From Ruminococcus sp. HUN007 (GTDB taxonomy: Bacteria; Bacillota; Clostridia; Oscillospirales; Ruminococcaceae): 64,000 nt of DNA. Within the stretch, counting starts at the first letter, position 1. Every line of letters starts with the position of its first letter. This document shows positions 41,620-51,558 of this stretch, piece by piece. Location: contig NZ_JOOA01000002.1 in assembly GCF_000712055.1 (NCBI RefSeq), positions 744,001 through 808,000 on the forward strand, in the 5' to 3' direction. A program made the position numbers and the translations under genes. The notes under the pieces were generated by a model that was not told the origin of the DNA, searched no databases, and saw only the letters and a list, made by a program, of their open reading frames with translations.

Positions 41620-44453
41620 GATTCTCCCCCCGTACTGTTGATCCCCTTTATGAAATCGTTTATTATTCCGCCCGCCTGATCATATTCATAATCATTTGCA
41701 AGCTTGGCAGCCTTTCCGAAAACGTCTTTAAGATTCATTCCTCCGAATGAATAACGTGACGCCTCTTCACACAGTTTCGAAGCTGCATCCGCATCGAAGC
41801 CTGCGCATGCATCGGCAGCCTTCGTTAAGATCTTTAAAAGCTCTTCTGCTTTTATCGGCGGGGCAAGTTTAAGATTATCCTTAACAGGCTTTATTTCTTC
41901 CCCGACCTTTATGCCCTTTAAGGCAAGATACTTCACGCCTTCGTCATAAACGTCGTTACAGTATTTAAGGAAAATTGAATGGCCGGTACTGATCTTTTCA
42001 AAATCACATGCACGTCCTGCCATCTCCATCTCTTTTGCAGCGTCGGAAAGTGTACGGCTTCCGATGGAAAGTGATGCACTCTTGAGAGCATGTGTCTCTA
42101 TAACATAATCCTTCCATTCCTCTTCCTCGTAAAGCTTATTGATGTAGGCTGTCTTTTCCGGAAGTCTTTCGATGAAATCCTTCAGAATATCAAGATAGGC
42201 CTCCTCATTTCCGCCTGTATAGTTAAGTCCGAGATTTACGGATATGAGTCTTCCGCTGGCTGCTGTTCCGCCTTCGCGGTCGCTCTTTCTTCTTCCGCCC
42301 ACCATTACAGTTCGTACCGGAGGACAGATAAGTTCAGCAGGAAGCCATTTTTTCAGCACCCTGTCAAGCGTGCTGTGTTCGATTGGCTTAGGAATAAAGT
42401 CGTTGAATCCTGCTTCAAGGAACATCTTTCTGGCACCGCTGACCGCATTGGCCGAAAGTGCTATTATCGGAAGTTTCTTAAAGTATTCATCCTCAAACTC
42501 ACGGATAAGCGTAGTAGCTTCAACGCCGTCCATTTCAGGCATCATATGATCCATAAGCACAAGGTCAACTTCCTTTTTACGTAACAGGGTAATAGCTTCC
42601 TTCGCGCTCGACGCAGTAATGAACTGCATATTGTAAGGTCTCATAAGTCCTACAGCGACTTTAAGGTTTATCTCATTGTCATCAACTATCATGACACGCG
42701 CCTTCGGTGCCGAGAATGTGATCTGAGAATTTCTTCTTTCATTCAGGTTGAGCACTATGTTTTCATTATTGAAAACTGATGCGACCGACAGTGAATACAG
42801 CGGCTTGTATATGCACTTCATATTAGGTTCAGGCTGAATTGAATTAATGATATCCTGAATGATGATAACCTGAACGATATTGCTGATATCCTTGATATAC
42901 TGTCTGTTTTCGAGATATCCTTCCTTGGTCACAAAAAGATGCGTAATACCTGCGTCCGGAACAAGGAAAAGTGCCTTTACTTCGTCAATGCTGTCAGTCT
43001 GTACGACATTGATCTTAAGTTTCGTTCTGATCTCATCAACAAGTTCATTATATTTCTCGCTTACGATACTGTCCGGCAGTCTGTCTGAACGTATGAATGC
43101 GACAGCATTTATCTTCTCGGCATCCTTTATCAGAATGAACGGTCTCTCATTAGAAACACGAAGCGGAATAACAACTGAGAAAACAGATCCCTTTCCTGAT
43201 TCACTCTTTACATTAATAAATCCGCCCATCTTGGAAACGAGTCTTTTGGAAATGGCAAGTCCGAGACCTGTACCCTCTACTGCACGGTTCTTTCTGGTAT
43301 CCACCTGCTGGAAGCTTGTGAAAAGCTTTTCAATATTCTCCGGAGATATACCTATTCCCGTATCTTCGACTGTCACTTTAAGATTGATACCGTAGTTATG
43401 CTTTGTATATGACAGTCTTAATATAACGGCTCCTTCGTTTGTATATTTGACAGCATTGGTCATGATGTTTATCATGATCTGTCTTATACGTATCTCATCA
43501 CCGATAAGACCTGACGGGATATCAGGATCAACAAAGGCGATAATTTCGATCTTCTTGTCACGTTTTCTCGTAACAGTCATATTGATGACATCGTTGAGCG
43601 TGGAGGCTATGTTGAATTCCGACTCTATAAGCTCCATTTTTCCGGACTCGATCTTTGAAAAGTCAAGTATGTCATTTATGATGTAGAGAAGGTTTCTGCC
43701 CGAACTCTGGATCGCAAAACAGTTGCTGCGCACGTTGTCACTGATATCAGGCTCACGGAGAATAAGCTCGCACATACCTACTATAGCGTTCATAGGTGTT
43801 CTGATTTCATGGCTCATGTTTGCAAGGAAATCACTTTTCGCACGGCTTGCATTTTCAGCAATATCCGTCATCTCACGCAGTGATTCGCTTCGCTTTACAA
43901 AAGCCCTTGATGCTGTACCTATCAGTAAACCGAAAAGTAAAACAAATCCTACAGATGTTACCGCTTCATAATAGAAATCATCCGACAGTTTATTGTCATG
44001 CGCTCTCTGAACAAGTCCCGGAATAAGTCCGCCAACGCTGAACAGCATAGTGATATTGGTAAGACGCTGGTCCTCGTAAAAAAGAGTCATCGCGATCGGT
44101 ACAAAAAATACGGCAAAAGCGCTGGCGCAGTCATAGTGCGTAGTGTAAAGCACAAGGCCTATTACAATAAAGGTAATAAGCATTATATATTTCTGATAAA
44201 CGTCCCTGCGTTCTGATTTTTCTGTTCTGGTCAGAAAAAAGATCTCGGAAAACATCGCAAAGATGTTCATCAATGACGGCATAACAAGATAATCCATGCA
44301 GTAGTCAAAACTCAGAATGAAATCCGGTTTATGAAAGGTATTATATACGATACTGAATACCTCCATCAGAAACTGAAACAGAACGATCAGCATCTGAATG
44401 ATCAGCATGGTTTGCTTTCTGGTTATCCCCTCTCCCTGATAATCCTTTATCAT
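41616..44453 (-). CDS. Membrane hybrid histidine kinase with receiver and Hpt domains
   Basis: The 945-residue protein has an N-terminal membrane region with about six segments (to about residue 185), a HisKA domain (SHEIRTPMNAIVGM), a HATPase domain (GTGLGLAISKRLV), a degenerate receiver-like region, an intact receiver (LVLMDHMMPEMDG; phosphoacceptor Asp) and an Hpt domain (ETHALKSASLSIG). It is a complete phosphorelay on one chain and probably feeds the downstream REC-GGDEF protein. It has a perfect consensus promoter. Confidence 0.93.
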   Translation of the reverse strand: MIKDYQGEGITRKQTMLIIQMLIVLFQFLMEVFSIVYNTFHKPDFILSFDYCMDYLVMPSLMNIFAMFSEIFFLTRTEKSERRDVYQKYIMLITFIVIGLVLYTTHYDCASAFAVFFVPIAMTLFYEDQRLTNITMLFSVGGLIPGLVQRAHDNKLSDDFYYEAVTSVGFVLLFGLLIGTASRAFVKRSESLREMTDIAENASRAKSDFLANMSHEIRTPMNAIVGMCELILREPDISDNVRSNCFAIQSSGRNLLYIINDILDFSKIESGKMELIESEFNIASTLNDVINMTVTRKRDKKIEIIAFVDPDIPSGLIGDEIRIRQIMINIMTNAVKYTNEGAVILRLSYTKHNYGINLKVTVEDTGIGISPENIEKLFTSFQQVDTRKNRAVEGTGLGLAISKRLVSKMGGFINVKSESGKGSVFSVVIPLRVSNERPFILIKDAEKINAVAFIRSDRLPDSIVSEKYNELVDEIRTKLKINVVQTDSIDEVKALFLVPDAGITHLFVTKEGYLENRQYIKDISNIVQVIIIQDIINSIQPEPNMKCIYKPLYSLSVASVFNNENIVLNLNERRNSQITFSAPKARVMIVDDNEINLKVAVGLMRPYNMQFITASSAKEAITLLRKKEVDLVLMDHMMPEMDGVEATTLIREFEDEYFKKLPIIALSANAVSGARKMFLEAGFNDFIPKPIEHSTLDRVLKKWLPAELICPPVRTVMVGGRRKSDREGGTAASGRLISVNLGLNYTGGNEEAYLDILKDFIERLPEKTAYINKLYEEEEWKDYVIETHALKSASLSIGSRTLSDAAKEMEMAGRACDFEKISTGHSIFLKYCNDVYDEGVKYLALKGIKVGEEIKPVKDNLKLAPPIKAEELLKILTKAADACAGFDADAASKLCEEASRYSFGGMNLKDVFGKAAKLANDYEYDQAGGIINDFIKGINSTGGES

Positions 44454-44497
44454 AAAAAGATCCCCCCTCGATCTCTTCGTACATAGTTATATAATTT

Positions 44498-44526
44498 ATT
44501 ATATATTCTGAATCGTTTTTTGTCAA
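44498..44526 (-). promoter_or_regulatory. Perfect consensus promoter of the hybrid kinase-degV operon
   Basis: On the minus strand TTGACA (44521-44526), a 17-bp spacer and TATAAT (44498-44503). Confidence 0.85.
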
Positions 44527-44535
44527 TAATAAATC

Positions 44536-44577
44536 AAGCCCATGAAATGAAACTGATGCATTTCATGGGCTTTTTTG
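44536..44577. terminator. Terminator of the GH30 gene
   Basis: AAGCCCATGAAATG (44536-44549) pairs with CATTTCATGGGCTT (44559-44572). The longer T-run is on the plus strand, but it lies 23 bases past the minus-strand GH30 stop. Confidence 0.7.
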
Positions 44578-44599
44578 TTTAATTATTTAATAACGATTA

Positions 44600-46849
44600 T
44601 TACGCAAATAAAGATCTGAGAGTAATGAAATCAATGATGTTAATCTTTCCGTCCTTGTTAAGATCGGCATTTTCTGCAGTAATCGCTTCATCTTTTCCGA
44701 GGATGAAAGATGAAAGTGTAATGATGTCGGATGTATTGAGAACACCGTCATTGTTTACGTCACCCTTTACCGGTTCCGGTGAAGGCTCTGTTGTTGGTTC
44801 GGCTGTAGGTTCCACTGTTGGCTCAACTGTTGGCTCTGCTGTAGGTTCCACTGTTGGTTCGACTGTCGGAGCTGCCTGTGCAGCATCGCCGTAAACTGCG
44901 ATCTCTGCAATGTTGCAGCAGTAAACTGAATCCTTGTTGATGCTGCTGTCCGGTTTGCCTTCCGGAACCTGATATTTGATGTATCTTACTCCTTCAGTGT
45001 TCTGAAGTTTTGTAAGTGTATGCATTCCGAATGAAGGAACGGAAGTGATCTTGTACATTTCCTTCCAGTTCACACCGTCGGCTGATGAGAAGAACTGTCC
45101 GCCCGGACATCTGTATTCATAGCCTGAACGAGGTGAATATGCAATTGCTGAAATATTGTAGACGCCGCCGAGGTCAGCCTGTACCCAGCCGTTGCCTACA
45201 CCGTCAAAGTATGTTGATGTGTTTCCGTCAAATACCTTCTGAGCTGTATCTGCTGAATTCTTCCACGGATTGCTTCCTGTTACCTTTGAAGCATCGATTT
45301 CGATCTTATTGCCTGCGAAAGCTTCTGCCTTCACGCCGTCAACGATGTATGTTGTGATTGAAAGCGGAGCAAGAGTTGCCTTGAATCCGTTGTCGTTTGT
45401 TGCAATAGTTCCGACTTCCTTCCAGTGTTCACCGTTGGACATTGTACCGCTTGTTCTGATTACCTTTACACTGTCGCCGACAGCACCGAATTCTGAAAGG
45501 TCGAATTCGAGGTCACGCTGACCGCCGTCATTTGTTGCTACGATAACGAGCTGATTGCCCTTAGGGTCGTAGGCAGCAACTGTCTTGTCAGATGTCTTGA
45601 GCATTGTGAATCCCGGACGGATGTAACGTGAATACTGTCCGAATGCGTAATATTTCTGTGTAAGGATAACGTCCTTCTTATCATGGTCGCAGACTGAAAG
45701 TCCCCAGAAACCCTTGGAGATATCGATCATACCGCTGTCTTTCTTTCCGTTGTAGCCGTTCTTTGAAATGTGCTTGTCGATAGCCTGCCAGAGGATCCAT
45801 GCTGAACACTCGAGTCCGTTGCAGTCGTCGCGCATTCTGTTTGCGAGCCAGAGGGCCGGAGCCATTTCACCTGCATTGGTACCTGCTGTACCGTTGCCGT
45901 CAACTTCACTCATCCAGAGATTCTTGCCGTTCTGAAGAGCCAGGTTCTTGAGGTCTGTTCTCTTCCAGCCGCCGTATGTATGTGTATCGATTCTCTGAAC
46001 TACCTTCTTGGCATCGCCTGAAAGAGCCTTGAATGCATCGATCTGTGTATCGATAGATGTTTCGTCTGAAGCAACGATCATTGTGCCGCCCATGTTCTTT
46101 GCATCCATGGCACGTTTCATTTCCATGAGCATCTTTGATTCGCTGTTGCCGATATCGAAGTGGCAGCCTTCCTGCTTTGGACTGTAGGCTCCCCAGAAAT
46201 TCGTATACGGTTCGTTGAAAGGTTCAACACTCTGAATATGTATTCCCCATTCCTTTTCGTAATGGGCACAAACTTCAGCCATGTAGTCTGCAAAACCTGC
46301 GTACCAGTTATCCTTGAGGTTGTTCTTGCCTGCATCCTTGTTACCGCTTGTACATCCGCTGTTTGTCATGTAGTACGGAGGAGAGTTCGAGAACATTTCA
46401 ACAATAAGATCCTTGTTCTTTCCCAGAGCCTTTTTAAGAACGTTTCTCTGATTGTAGTCCGCATTCCAGTCGTAGACTACCTGTCCGTTCTGGTACTTTG
46501 AGTAACCAGGCATTGCAGAGTCAGTTCTCGTGATGTGGTTGTGCGAAGGATCGTCACCGCCGCCGATGTTGAATCTTGCAATGTTCATGCGAAGACCTGT
46601 GTCACCGAAGAAAAGCTCTGCTGTCTTTTCAGCAAGTTCATCGGAATAACCGACACGGTTGGCCCACCAGCAGAGTGATGTGCCCCATCCTTCGAACACG
46701 CCGTTGTTGATCTCGTATTTGCTGTTTGGTGAAAGAGATACGACAGCAGCTGCCTTTACCTCATTTTCACTGAATGTCAGGTATCCTGCCATTGTACCGC
46801 ACAGTCCTGCTGCTGTCATAAATGACACGATTCTTTTAAAAACTTTCAT
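44600..46849 (-). CDS. Secreted GH30-family glycosidase with CBM32-like domain and dockerin
   Basis: The 749-residue protein has a signal peptide (about 1-34), a GH30 catalytic domain (about 40-420) and its beta-sandwich (to about 505). Then come an F5/8-type (CBM32-like) module (about 520-660), a PTVEPTAEP linker and a type I dockerin (about 693-749). The acid/base is E213 (PFNEP) and the nucleophile E315 (WMSEVDG). The N-terminal sequence GWGTSLCWWANRVG and IGGGDDPSHNHI resembles endo-beta-1,6-galactanases of GH30, so pectin or arabinogalactan side chains are the likely substrate. TAAGGAG precedes the ATG. Confidence 0.9.
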   Translation of the reverse strand: MKVFKRIVSFMTAAGLCGTMAGYLTFSENEVKAAAVVSLSPNSKYEINNGVFEGWGTSLCWWANRVGYSDELAEKTAELFFGDTGLRMNIARFNIGGGDDPSHNHITRTDSAMPGYSKYQNGQVVYDWNADYNQRNVLKKALGKNKDLIVEMFSNSPPYYMTNSGCTSGNKDAGKNNLKDNWYAGFADYMAEVCAHYEKEWGIHIQSVEPFNEPYTNFWGAYSPKQEGCHFDIGNSESKMLMEMKRAMDAKNMGGTMIVASDETSIDTQIDAFKALSGDAKKVVQRIDTHTYGGWKRTDLKNLALQNGKNLWMSEVDGNGTAGTNAGEMAPALWLANRMRDDCNGLECSAWILWQAIDKHISKNGYNGKKDSGMIDISKGFWGLSVCDHDKKDVILTQKYYAFGQYSRYIRPGFTMLKTSDKTVAAYDPKGNQLVIVATNDGGQRDLEFDLSEFGAVGDSVKVIRTSGTMSNGEHWKEVGTIATNDNGFKATLAPLSITTYIVDGVKAEAFAGNKIEIDASKVTGSNPWKNSADTAQKVFDGNTSTYFDGVGNGWVQADLGGVYNISAIAYSPRSGYEYRCPGGQFFSSADGVNWKEMYKITSVPSFGMHTLTKLQNTEGVRYIKYQVPEGKPDSSINKDSVYCCNIAEIAVYGDAAQAAPTVEPTVEPTAEPTVEPTVEPTAEPTTEPSPEPVKGDVNNDGVLNTSDIITLSSFILGKDEAITAENADLNKDGKINIIDFITLRSLFA

Positions 46850-46925
46850 TACATACGCTCCTTACCTGTTAAATTCAATTTTTGCGGGCATACCTGAAAA
46901 TGCCCGTCATCCAATCCTGATTATT

Positions 46926-46954
46926 ATTTTAACACATAAATTCAAAAAAATCAA
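46926..46954 (-). promoter_or_regulatory. Promoter of the GH30 gene
   Basis: On the minus strand TTGATT (46949-46954), a 17-bp spacer ending TGT, and TAAAAT (46926-46931). Confidence 0.7.
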
Positions 46955-47010
46955 GCTGTTTTATGTATATTGCGCACAAATATTGTATTAAGTTAATTAA
47001 TTAAATAATT

Positions 47011-47043
47011 AAAGCTGCTTAACCAGTCAGTTAAGCAGCTTTA
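47011..47043 (-). terminator. Terminator of the GH3-FTR-thioredoxin operon
   Basis: AAAGCTGCTTAAC pairs with GTTAAGCAGCTTT around a 6-base loop, directly after the thioredoxin stop. Confidence 0.85.
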
Positions 47044-47049
47044 TTATTT

Positions 47050-47370
47050 TCAGATGTACTCTTCGAGCATTTTTTCAACCTGAGGCTGATCTCTGTATCC
47101 TACAGCTGTAGTCATGCATTTTCCTTCCTTCATGACCATAAGCATAGGAATGCTTGAAACTCCGAAGGAATCAGCGAGTTCAGGAACTTCATCAACATTG
47201 ACCTTGCCTACTCTGATCTTTCCTTCATATTTTTTTGCTACCTCTGCGACAACCGGCGAAAGCATTCTGCACGGTCCGCACCATTCTGCCCAGAAGTCAA
47301 GAAGAACAGGTATACTGCACTTTTCCACTTCTTCCTCAAAGTTTTCAAGAGTAACATTGATCTCTGCCAT
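47050..47370 (-). CDS. trxA: Thioredoxin
   Basis: A 106-residue classical thioredoxin with WCGPC at residues 30-34, the cis-Pro in SIPMLM and normal length. It reduces protein disulfides in the cytosol. It lies 21 bases after a small FTR-like gene, which suggests that its reductant may be ferredoxin via that protein rather than only NADPH-thioredoxin reductase. Confidence 0.95.
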   Translation of the reverse strand: MAEINVTLENFEEEVEKCSIPVLLDFWAEWCGPCRMLSPVVAEVAKKYEGKIRVGKVNVDEVPELADSFGVSSIPMLMVMKEGKCMTTAVGYRDQPQVEKMLEEYI

Positions 47371-47391
47371 TTTTTAACCTCCGTATTTCAT

Positions 47392-47589
47392 TTATTTTGA
47401 CTTGTAATAGAGCATGCAGTGACAGAAACCTTCAAATTCAGGATCCTTTATCTGATCCCTGAATTCCTGGCACATGCACTTGTATTCTTCCTTTTTGCCT
47501 ATTCTGCACGGACAGTATCCGCCTGTGCGTTCAAGACCTTCCTTTATTGTCTTTACTACTTCTTCGTCTGTATTAAGTGTTACTTTCAT
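47392..47589 (-). CDS. Small ferredoxin-thioredoxin reductase catalytic-chain-like protein
   Basis: A 65-residue protein with three Cys-x-Cys motifs: CPC (26-28), CMC (38-40) and CHC (56-58). The catalytic chain of ferredoxin:thioredoxin reductase has CPC, CPC and CHC, where the cysteines hold a 4Fe-4S cluster next to a redox disulfide. Spacing here is shorter (9 and 15 residues between motifs). Its location next to thioredoxin supports the assignment. GGGGAT precedes the ATG. Confidence 0.8.
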   Translation of the reverse strand: MKVTLNTDEEVVKTIKEGLERTGGYCPCRIGKKEEYKCMCQEFRDQIKDPEFEGFCHCMLYYKSK

Positions 47590-47609
47590 AGAATCCCCGC
47601 TTTCTTTAA

Positions 47610-50390
47610 CTAATCATGCCTTCTTTCGAAAGGCTTTACTAACCTGTACCTTATGCTTTTTATATCAAGACCGCTCTGTCCGAAATAGAACCGGACGGTA
47701 TTGAAACGTGAATACATGTTCACACTGCGTACCTCAGAAACATATTTTCCTCCGGTACCGTTGAATGTATAGGTAGCGCAGACTGTACCGTTGCAGAAAT
47801 ATGTGACAGGTATCTGTGCAGTCTCGCTGTTTTTCGAAGAAGCTGTTATTTCCGCCTCAAATGCACCCGGCGTGGTAATGGTAAGCTCATAGCAGTAAAT
47901 GCATCCCTTGTCGGTCTTAACATTTTCAAACGGTATCTCTATCTCATTTTCAAGCTCATAGAATACAACCGGTGCATCACTTCCCTCATCCTCTTCAGGA
48001 CGGTTTATGATCTCAGTTTTTTCGTATGTGCCTTCAAGGCGCTTCATCGCATTTGTATTCATAAGGAAACGGCAGATGTTTGCTGCGTTTCTCTGGAGTT
48101 CAGCCCTTGTAAGCGTTCCGTCGGCAAGAGAGGAAAGTGTGTTGTCATCATGATCGGCACTGTCCGAGCAAACCATGTAAACGTCATTCTGGGCTCTTGC
48201 CATTGCAGCGAAATTGTTCTTGCACTGCTTTTCTCCGCGCTCGTTTATATCGGCCCACCAGTCGGTCATTACCATTCCCTCAAAGCCCCATTCGTTTCTC
48301 AGAACGGATGTGTCGAGGTCGTAGTGTCCGGCTGTCCACAGGCCGTTAAGTGAACCGTATGTTGTCATAACGGTACGTGCACCTGTGTTCTTAATGACCA
48401 TTTCAAAGCCTTTTAAATAGATCTCGCGAAGCGCTCTCTCGGAAATAACAGAATCGATAACAAGACGTCCTGTTTCCTGATTGTTTCCGCAGAAATGCTT
48501 GATCGTTCCCTCGGAACCGCTTCTGTGAAGGCCCTCAAGTTCGGCACATGCCATTATTCCGGTGAGATACGGATCTTCGGAGAAATATTCAAAGTTTCTG
48601 CCGTTAAGCGGATGACGGTGGATATTCATTCCCGGTCCTAAAAGACAGTCAACTTTGTTTTCTGCCATTTCATATCCTGTAAACTCAAAAAGCTCGGTTA
48701 CAAGTTCCGGGTTGAACGTGGAGGCGATCATCGTTCCGTTCGGAAGACTGAACGCCTTTATTCCGCAGTCAAGTCTCATTCCCGAAGGACCGTCCGCACA
48801 GCATCCGCACGGTATGCCGAAGTCTTTCAGGCTGTCTGTGACTCCTCCGAAAGCTGAAGCCGTTCCGGCTGTTACCTTCGGACTTCCCATACCCTCGCCG
48901 CGTATTATGCATGCAAGGTCATTGTCTGAAAGCTGTGCGATGAATTCATCCATCGTACGGCTTCTATTCCTGACATCCTTAAGCTTTATTCCCCTGTCTC
49001 CCGTATACGGGATCTCAGGCGGCAGGTTGTCAAGACGTTTTTTATTTTCATCTGCTTCAAGAAGCGGAACATCTTCAAAAACAACTTTGTACGTTCCGTC
49101 ATTCTGAAGTTCAGGACGCATTCTCTTAAACGGAAGTACCGGTGCGACACACTGTGAAAGTTTCTTTATTACCTCAGTGTTTTCCAGTGTAACTGAAGAT
49201 ACAGGCTTTGCACTTCTAACATCGGTTCCGGCATAGAATTTATATTCACCTGCTTCAAGCACGAAACATGAACGGTGTCCTGTAACACCGGAGTCATCGT
49301 AGGAAGCGGCTTCTGACAGCGGAACTTCGATAGTAAAGCGTTCCTCCTCACCAGGTCTCAGTTTCTTCGTTTTCTTAAATCCGCAAAGCACCCTTAAAGA
49401 TTTTCCAAGTTTTCCCTGCGGAGCCTCACAGTAGATCTGTACTACTTCCTTACCCGAATAATTACCGGTGTTCTTTACTGTAATATCAAAAACTGAAGTA
49501 TATTCCGAATAATCGCGGTACGCTTTCGAACTGGTTCCGTTCACCTTTACGTCAAAAGTCGTGTATGAAAGGCCGTAGCCGAACGGGAAATGCACCTTTT
49601 CCTTCGCAAAAGTTTCAAAATAACGGTAGCCGACATAAATGTCCTCAGCGTAGAAATTGCGTTCCTTATCGCCGAAATACTCCGCAGCCGGATAGTCTGC
49701 TATCTTAAATGCAGCAGTATCCGTAAGCTTGCCGGACGGTGAAACTTCACCTGTAAGCACCCTGGCTGTACCGGTTCCGCCTGTCATGCCTCCCTGCCAA
49801 ACGTACAGAAGTGCATCAGGCTCATTCTCCTCGATAAACAGAGTATTCATGATTCCGCCTGTGTTCAGAAGGACTATCATTTTCGGAAAGGCTTTTCTGA
49901 CCTTTCTTATCATGTCACGTTCAGTTTCGCTTAGGAAAAACGCACCGTCTTCCTCACGGTTATCCTGTTCCTCACCTGCTGTTCTGCCGATTATTACTAC
50001 AGCAGTCTTACACTGAGCTGCTATTCTTTCAACAAATTCATCTTCAAGAGGCATCTCCTTCTGTGACCACGGTTCGGTTCCCCAGCCCTCACCGGGATCG
50101 AAAGGATTCTTTTCATCCCATTTTTCATAAACGGAATAAAGCTCCTCATTTACCGGCACACCGCTTTCACGGAGACCGTCAACGATTCCGGTCACTTTCG
50201 AAACGTTTACCATTCCGCCGGAGCCTGTTCCGCTTTTATAGTAGTGCAGCTGTATTCTTCCGAAAACTGCTACCTCTTCATTTTTACTGAGAGGAAGCGC
50301 ACCGTTCCTGTTGATGAGCATTACAATACCCTCGGAAACAGTCTGCACCGCCTTTTCAATATATCTGTTCCAGTCTAAAATTTTTTTCAT
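47610..50390 (-). CDS. GH3 beta-glucosidase with permuted domain order
   Basis: A protein of about 926 residues without signal peptide, so it probably acts on imported cellodextrins. The domain order is swapped relative to most GH3 enzymes. The alpha/beta sandwich (GALPLSKNEEVAVFGR) comes first, a fibronectin-III-like domain follows (VFDITVKNTGNYSGKEVVQIY), then the TIM barrel with CADGPSGMRLD, KHFCGNNQE and the nucleophile Asp in GMVMTDWWAD. A C-terminal sandwich follows. R. albus F-40 beta-glucosidase has this order and a similar length. ATG 50390 (AAGGG upstream) is preferred to 50456. Confidence 0.9.
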   Translation of the reverse strand: MKKILDWNRYIEKAVQTVSEGIVMLINRNGALPLSKNEEVAVFGRIQLHYYKSGTGSGGMVNVSKVTGIVDGLRESGVPVNEELYSVYEKWDEKNPFDPGEGWGTEPWSQKEMPLEDEFVERIAAQCKTAVVIIGRTAGEEQDNREEDGAFFLSETERDMIRKVRKAFPKMIVLLNTGGIMNTLFIEENEPDALLYVWQGGMTGGTGTARVLTGEVSPSGKLTDTAAFKIADYPAAEYFGDKERNFYAEDIYVGYRYFETFAKEKVHFPFGYGLSYTTFDVKVNGTSSKAYRDYSEYTSVFDITVKNTGNYSGKEVVQIYCEAPQGKLGKSLRVLCGFKKTKKLRPGEEERFTIEVPLSEAASYDDSGVTGHRSCFVLEAGEYKFYAGTDVRSAKPVSSVTLENTEVIKKLSQCVAPVLPFKRMRPELQNDGTYKVVFEDVPLLEADENKKRLDNLPPEIPYTGDRGIKLKDVRNRSRTMDEFIAQLSDNDLACIIRGEGMGSPKVTAGTASAFGGVTDSLKDFGIPCGCCADGPSGMRLDCGIKAFSLPNGTMIASTFNPELVTELFEFTGYEMAENKVDCLLGPGMNIHRHPLNGRNFEYFSEDPYLTGIMACAELEGLHRSGSEGTIKHFCGNNQETGRLVIDSVISERALREIYLKGFEMVIKNTGARTVMTTYGSLNGLWTAGHYDLDTSVLRNEWGFEGMVMTDWWADINERGEKQCKNNFAAMARAQNDVYMVCSDSADHDDNTLSSLADGTLTRAELQRNAANICRFLMNTNAMKRLEGTYEKTEIINRPEEDEGSDAPVVFYELENEIEIPFENVKTDKGCIYCYELTITTPGAFEAEITASSKNSETAQIPVTYFCNGTVCATYTFNGTGGKYVSEVRSVNMYSRFNTVRFYFGQSGLDIKSIRYRLVKPFERRHD

Positions 50391-50530
50391 TAAAAATATT
50401 ACCCTTCTATCATACGGTTTTCTTATGAAAAGCTGTTTTAATATCCGGCACATCACTTAAAGCCGGTCTTCATCATTTTCAATTCACTGATTATCACTTT
50501 CCAAAGCTGTGTATGAATTTATATATTGTA

Positions 50531-50559
50531 ATTATACCAAATATTAATTAGATTTTCAA
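50531..50559 (-). promoter_or_regulatory. Promoter of the GH3 operon
   Basis: On the minus strand TTGAAA (50554-50559), a 17-bp spacer ending TGG, and TATAAT (50531-50536). Confidence 0.8.
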
Positions 50560-50602
50560 TCTTTTTTGAAGAATTTATATAAAATCCCGTCTGGTTTTTC
50601 TT

Positions 50603-51421
50603 TTATTTTTTCTTTCTTCCGAGCTGCCAGAAGGCAACTGCGCTTGCTGCGGCCACGTTAAGGGAATCGACGCCGTGTGACATTGGGATTTTCACGGTGT
50701 AGTCGCAGGCTTCGATGGTGGAAGCGAGAAGTCCTTCACCTTCCGCTCCCATTATGACTGCAAGTTTCTCCTCTGAATTAAGTGCTGCATCGTCAATATC
50801 AACGGAATCGTCACACAGTGCCATTGCTGCCAGTGAAAATCCGAGATTCCGGAGCAGTTCGGTATATCCGTTTTCTGCGGCATCGATAAATGTCCACGGC
50901 ACCTGAAAGACCGTCCCCATGCTCACACGGGATGAACGCCTGTAAAGCGGATCAGTACAGCCTTTCGTCAGCAGGACAGCATCCATATCAAGTGCCGCTG
51001 CACTCCGGAATATCGATCCCATATTAGCCGGATTCACTACATTTTCAAGTACAGCTATGCGCCTTGCATCACGGCATATCTCCTCAGCTGCCGGCAGTTT
51101 CCTGCGCCGCATTGCACATATTGCACCGCGTATCAGTTCAAAACCGGTAACAGCAGTTATTTCATCATAATCACCGGTATAAAGCGGTATGTCTCCGCAC
51201 CGGGAGATGATCTTTGCAGCCTCACCGGTAATATCACGCCGGCACATCATAAGTTCAAGCGGCTCGTAGCCGGCATTCAGCGCCCTTTCGATTACTTTCG
51301 GACTTTCAGCAATAAAGATGCCCCGATCCGGTTCGTAATAATGATAAAGCTCACGTTCCGGCACCGATGTGAATATCTCTGTTTCTTTCCTGTTTTCACT
51401 GCTGATTTCAATTATATTCAA
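50603..51421 (-). CDS. SpoU/TrmH-type RNA 2'-O-methyltransferase
   Basis: The 272-residue SPOUT methyltransferase has the three family motifs: ENVVNPANMGSIFRSA (motif 1, catalytic Arg), MGAEGEGL (motif 2) and IPMSHGVDSLNVAAA (motif 3). An N-terminal substrate-binding region (about 1-115) is present. It methylates ribose in rRNA or tRNA with S-adenosylmethionine. The target nucleotide cannot be told. A MITE lies 28 bases upstream of its start. Confidence 0.92.
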   Translation of the reverse strand: MNIIEISSENRKETEIFTSVPERELYHYYEPDRGIFIAESPKVIERALNAGYEPLELMMCRRDITGEAAKIISRCGDIPLYTGDYDEITAVTGFELIRGAICAMRRRKLPAAEEICRDARRIAVLENVVNPANMGSIFRSAAALDMDAVLLTKGCTDPLYRRSSRVSMGTVFQVPWTFIDAAENGYTELLRNLGFSLAAMALCDDSVDIDDAALNSEEKLAVIMGAEGEGLLASTIEACDYTVKIPMSHGVDSLNVAAASAVAFWQLGRKKK

Positions 51422-51449
51422 TGTATTTCCTGCTTTCTTTTTTGTTTAG

Positions 51450-51558
51450 GGAAGCACTGATCAAACCGGAAATCCGGCTTCGCCGGATTTCCGGAGGTGG
51501 GATTTGCGGGGCTTCGCCCCGGAGCCCCGCGCTGATTTATGAATAAATCAGCGTTTCC
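51450..51558 (-). mobile_element. 109-bp IS5-related MITE, copy 1
   Basis: The ends are GGAAGCACTGATC and, inverted, GGAAACGCTGATTTA. The element is made of three hairpins (GGAAATCCGG/CCGGATTTCC; GGGGCTTCGCCCC; GCTGATTTATGAATAAATCAGC). Flanking YTAR-like tetramers are TTAG and TCAG. By my count it differs from copy 2 (62905-63013, opposite orientation) at 4 of 109 positions. No ORF. Confidence 0.85.
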
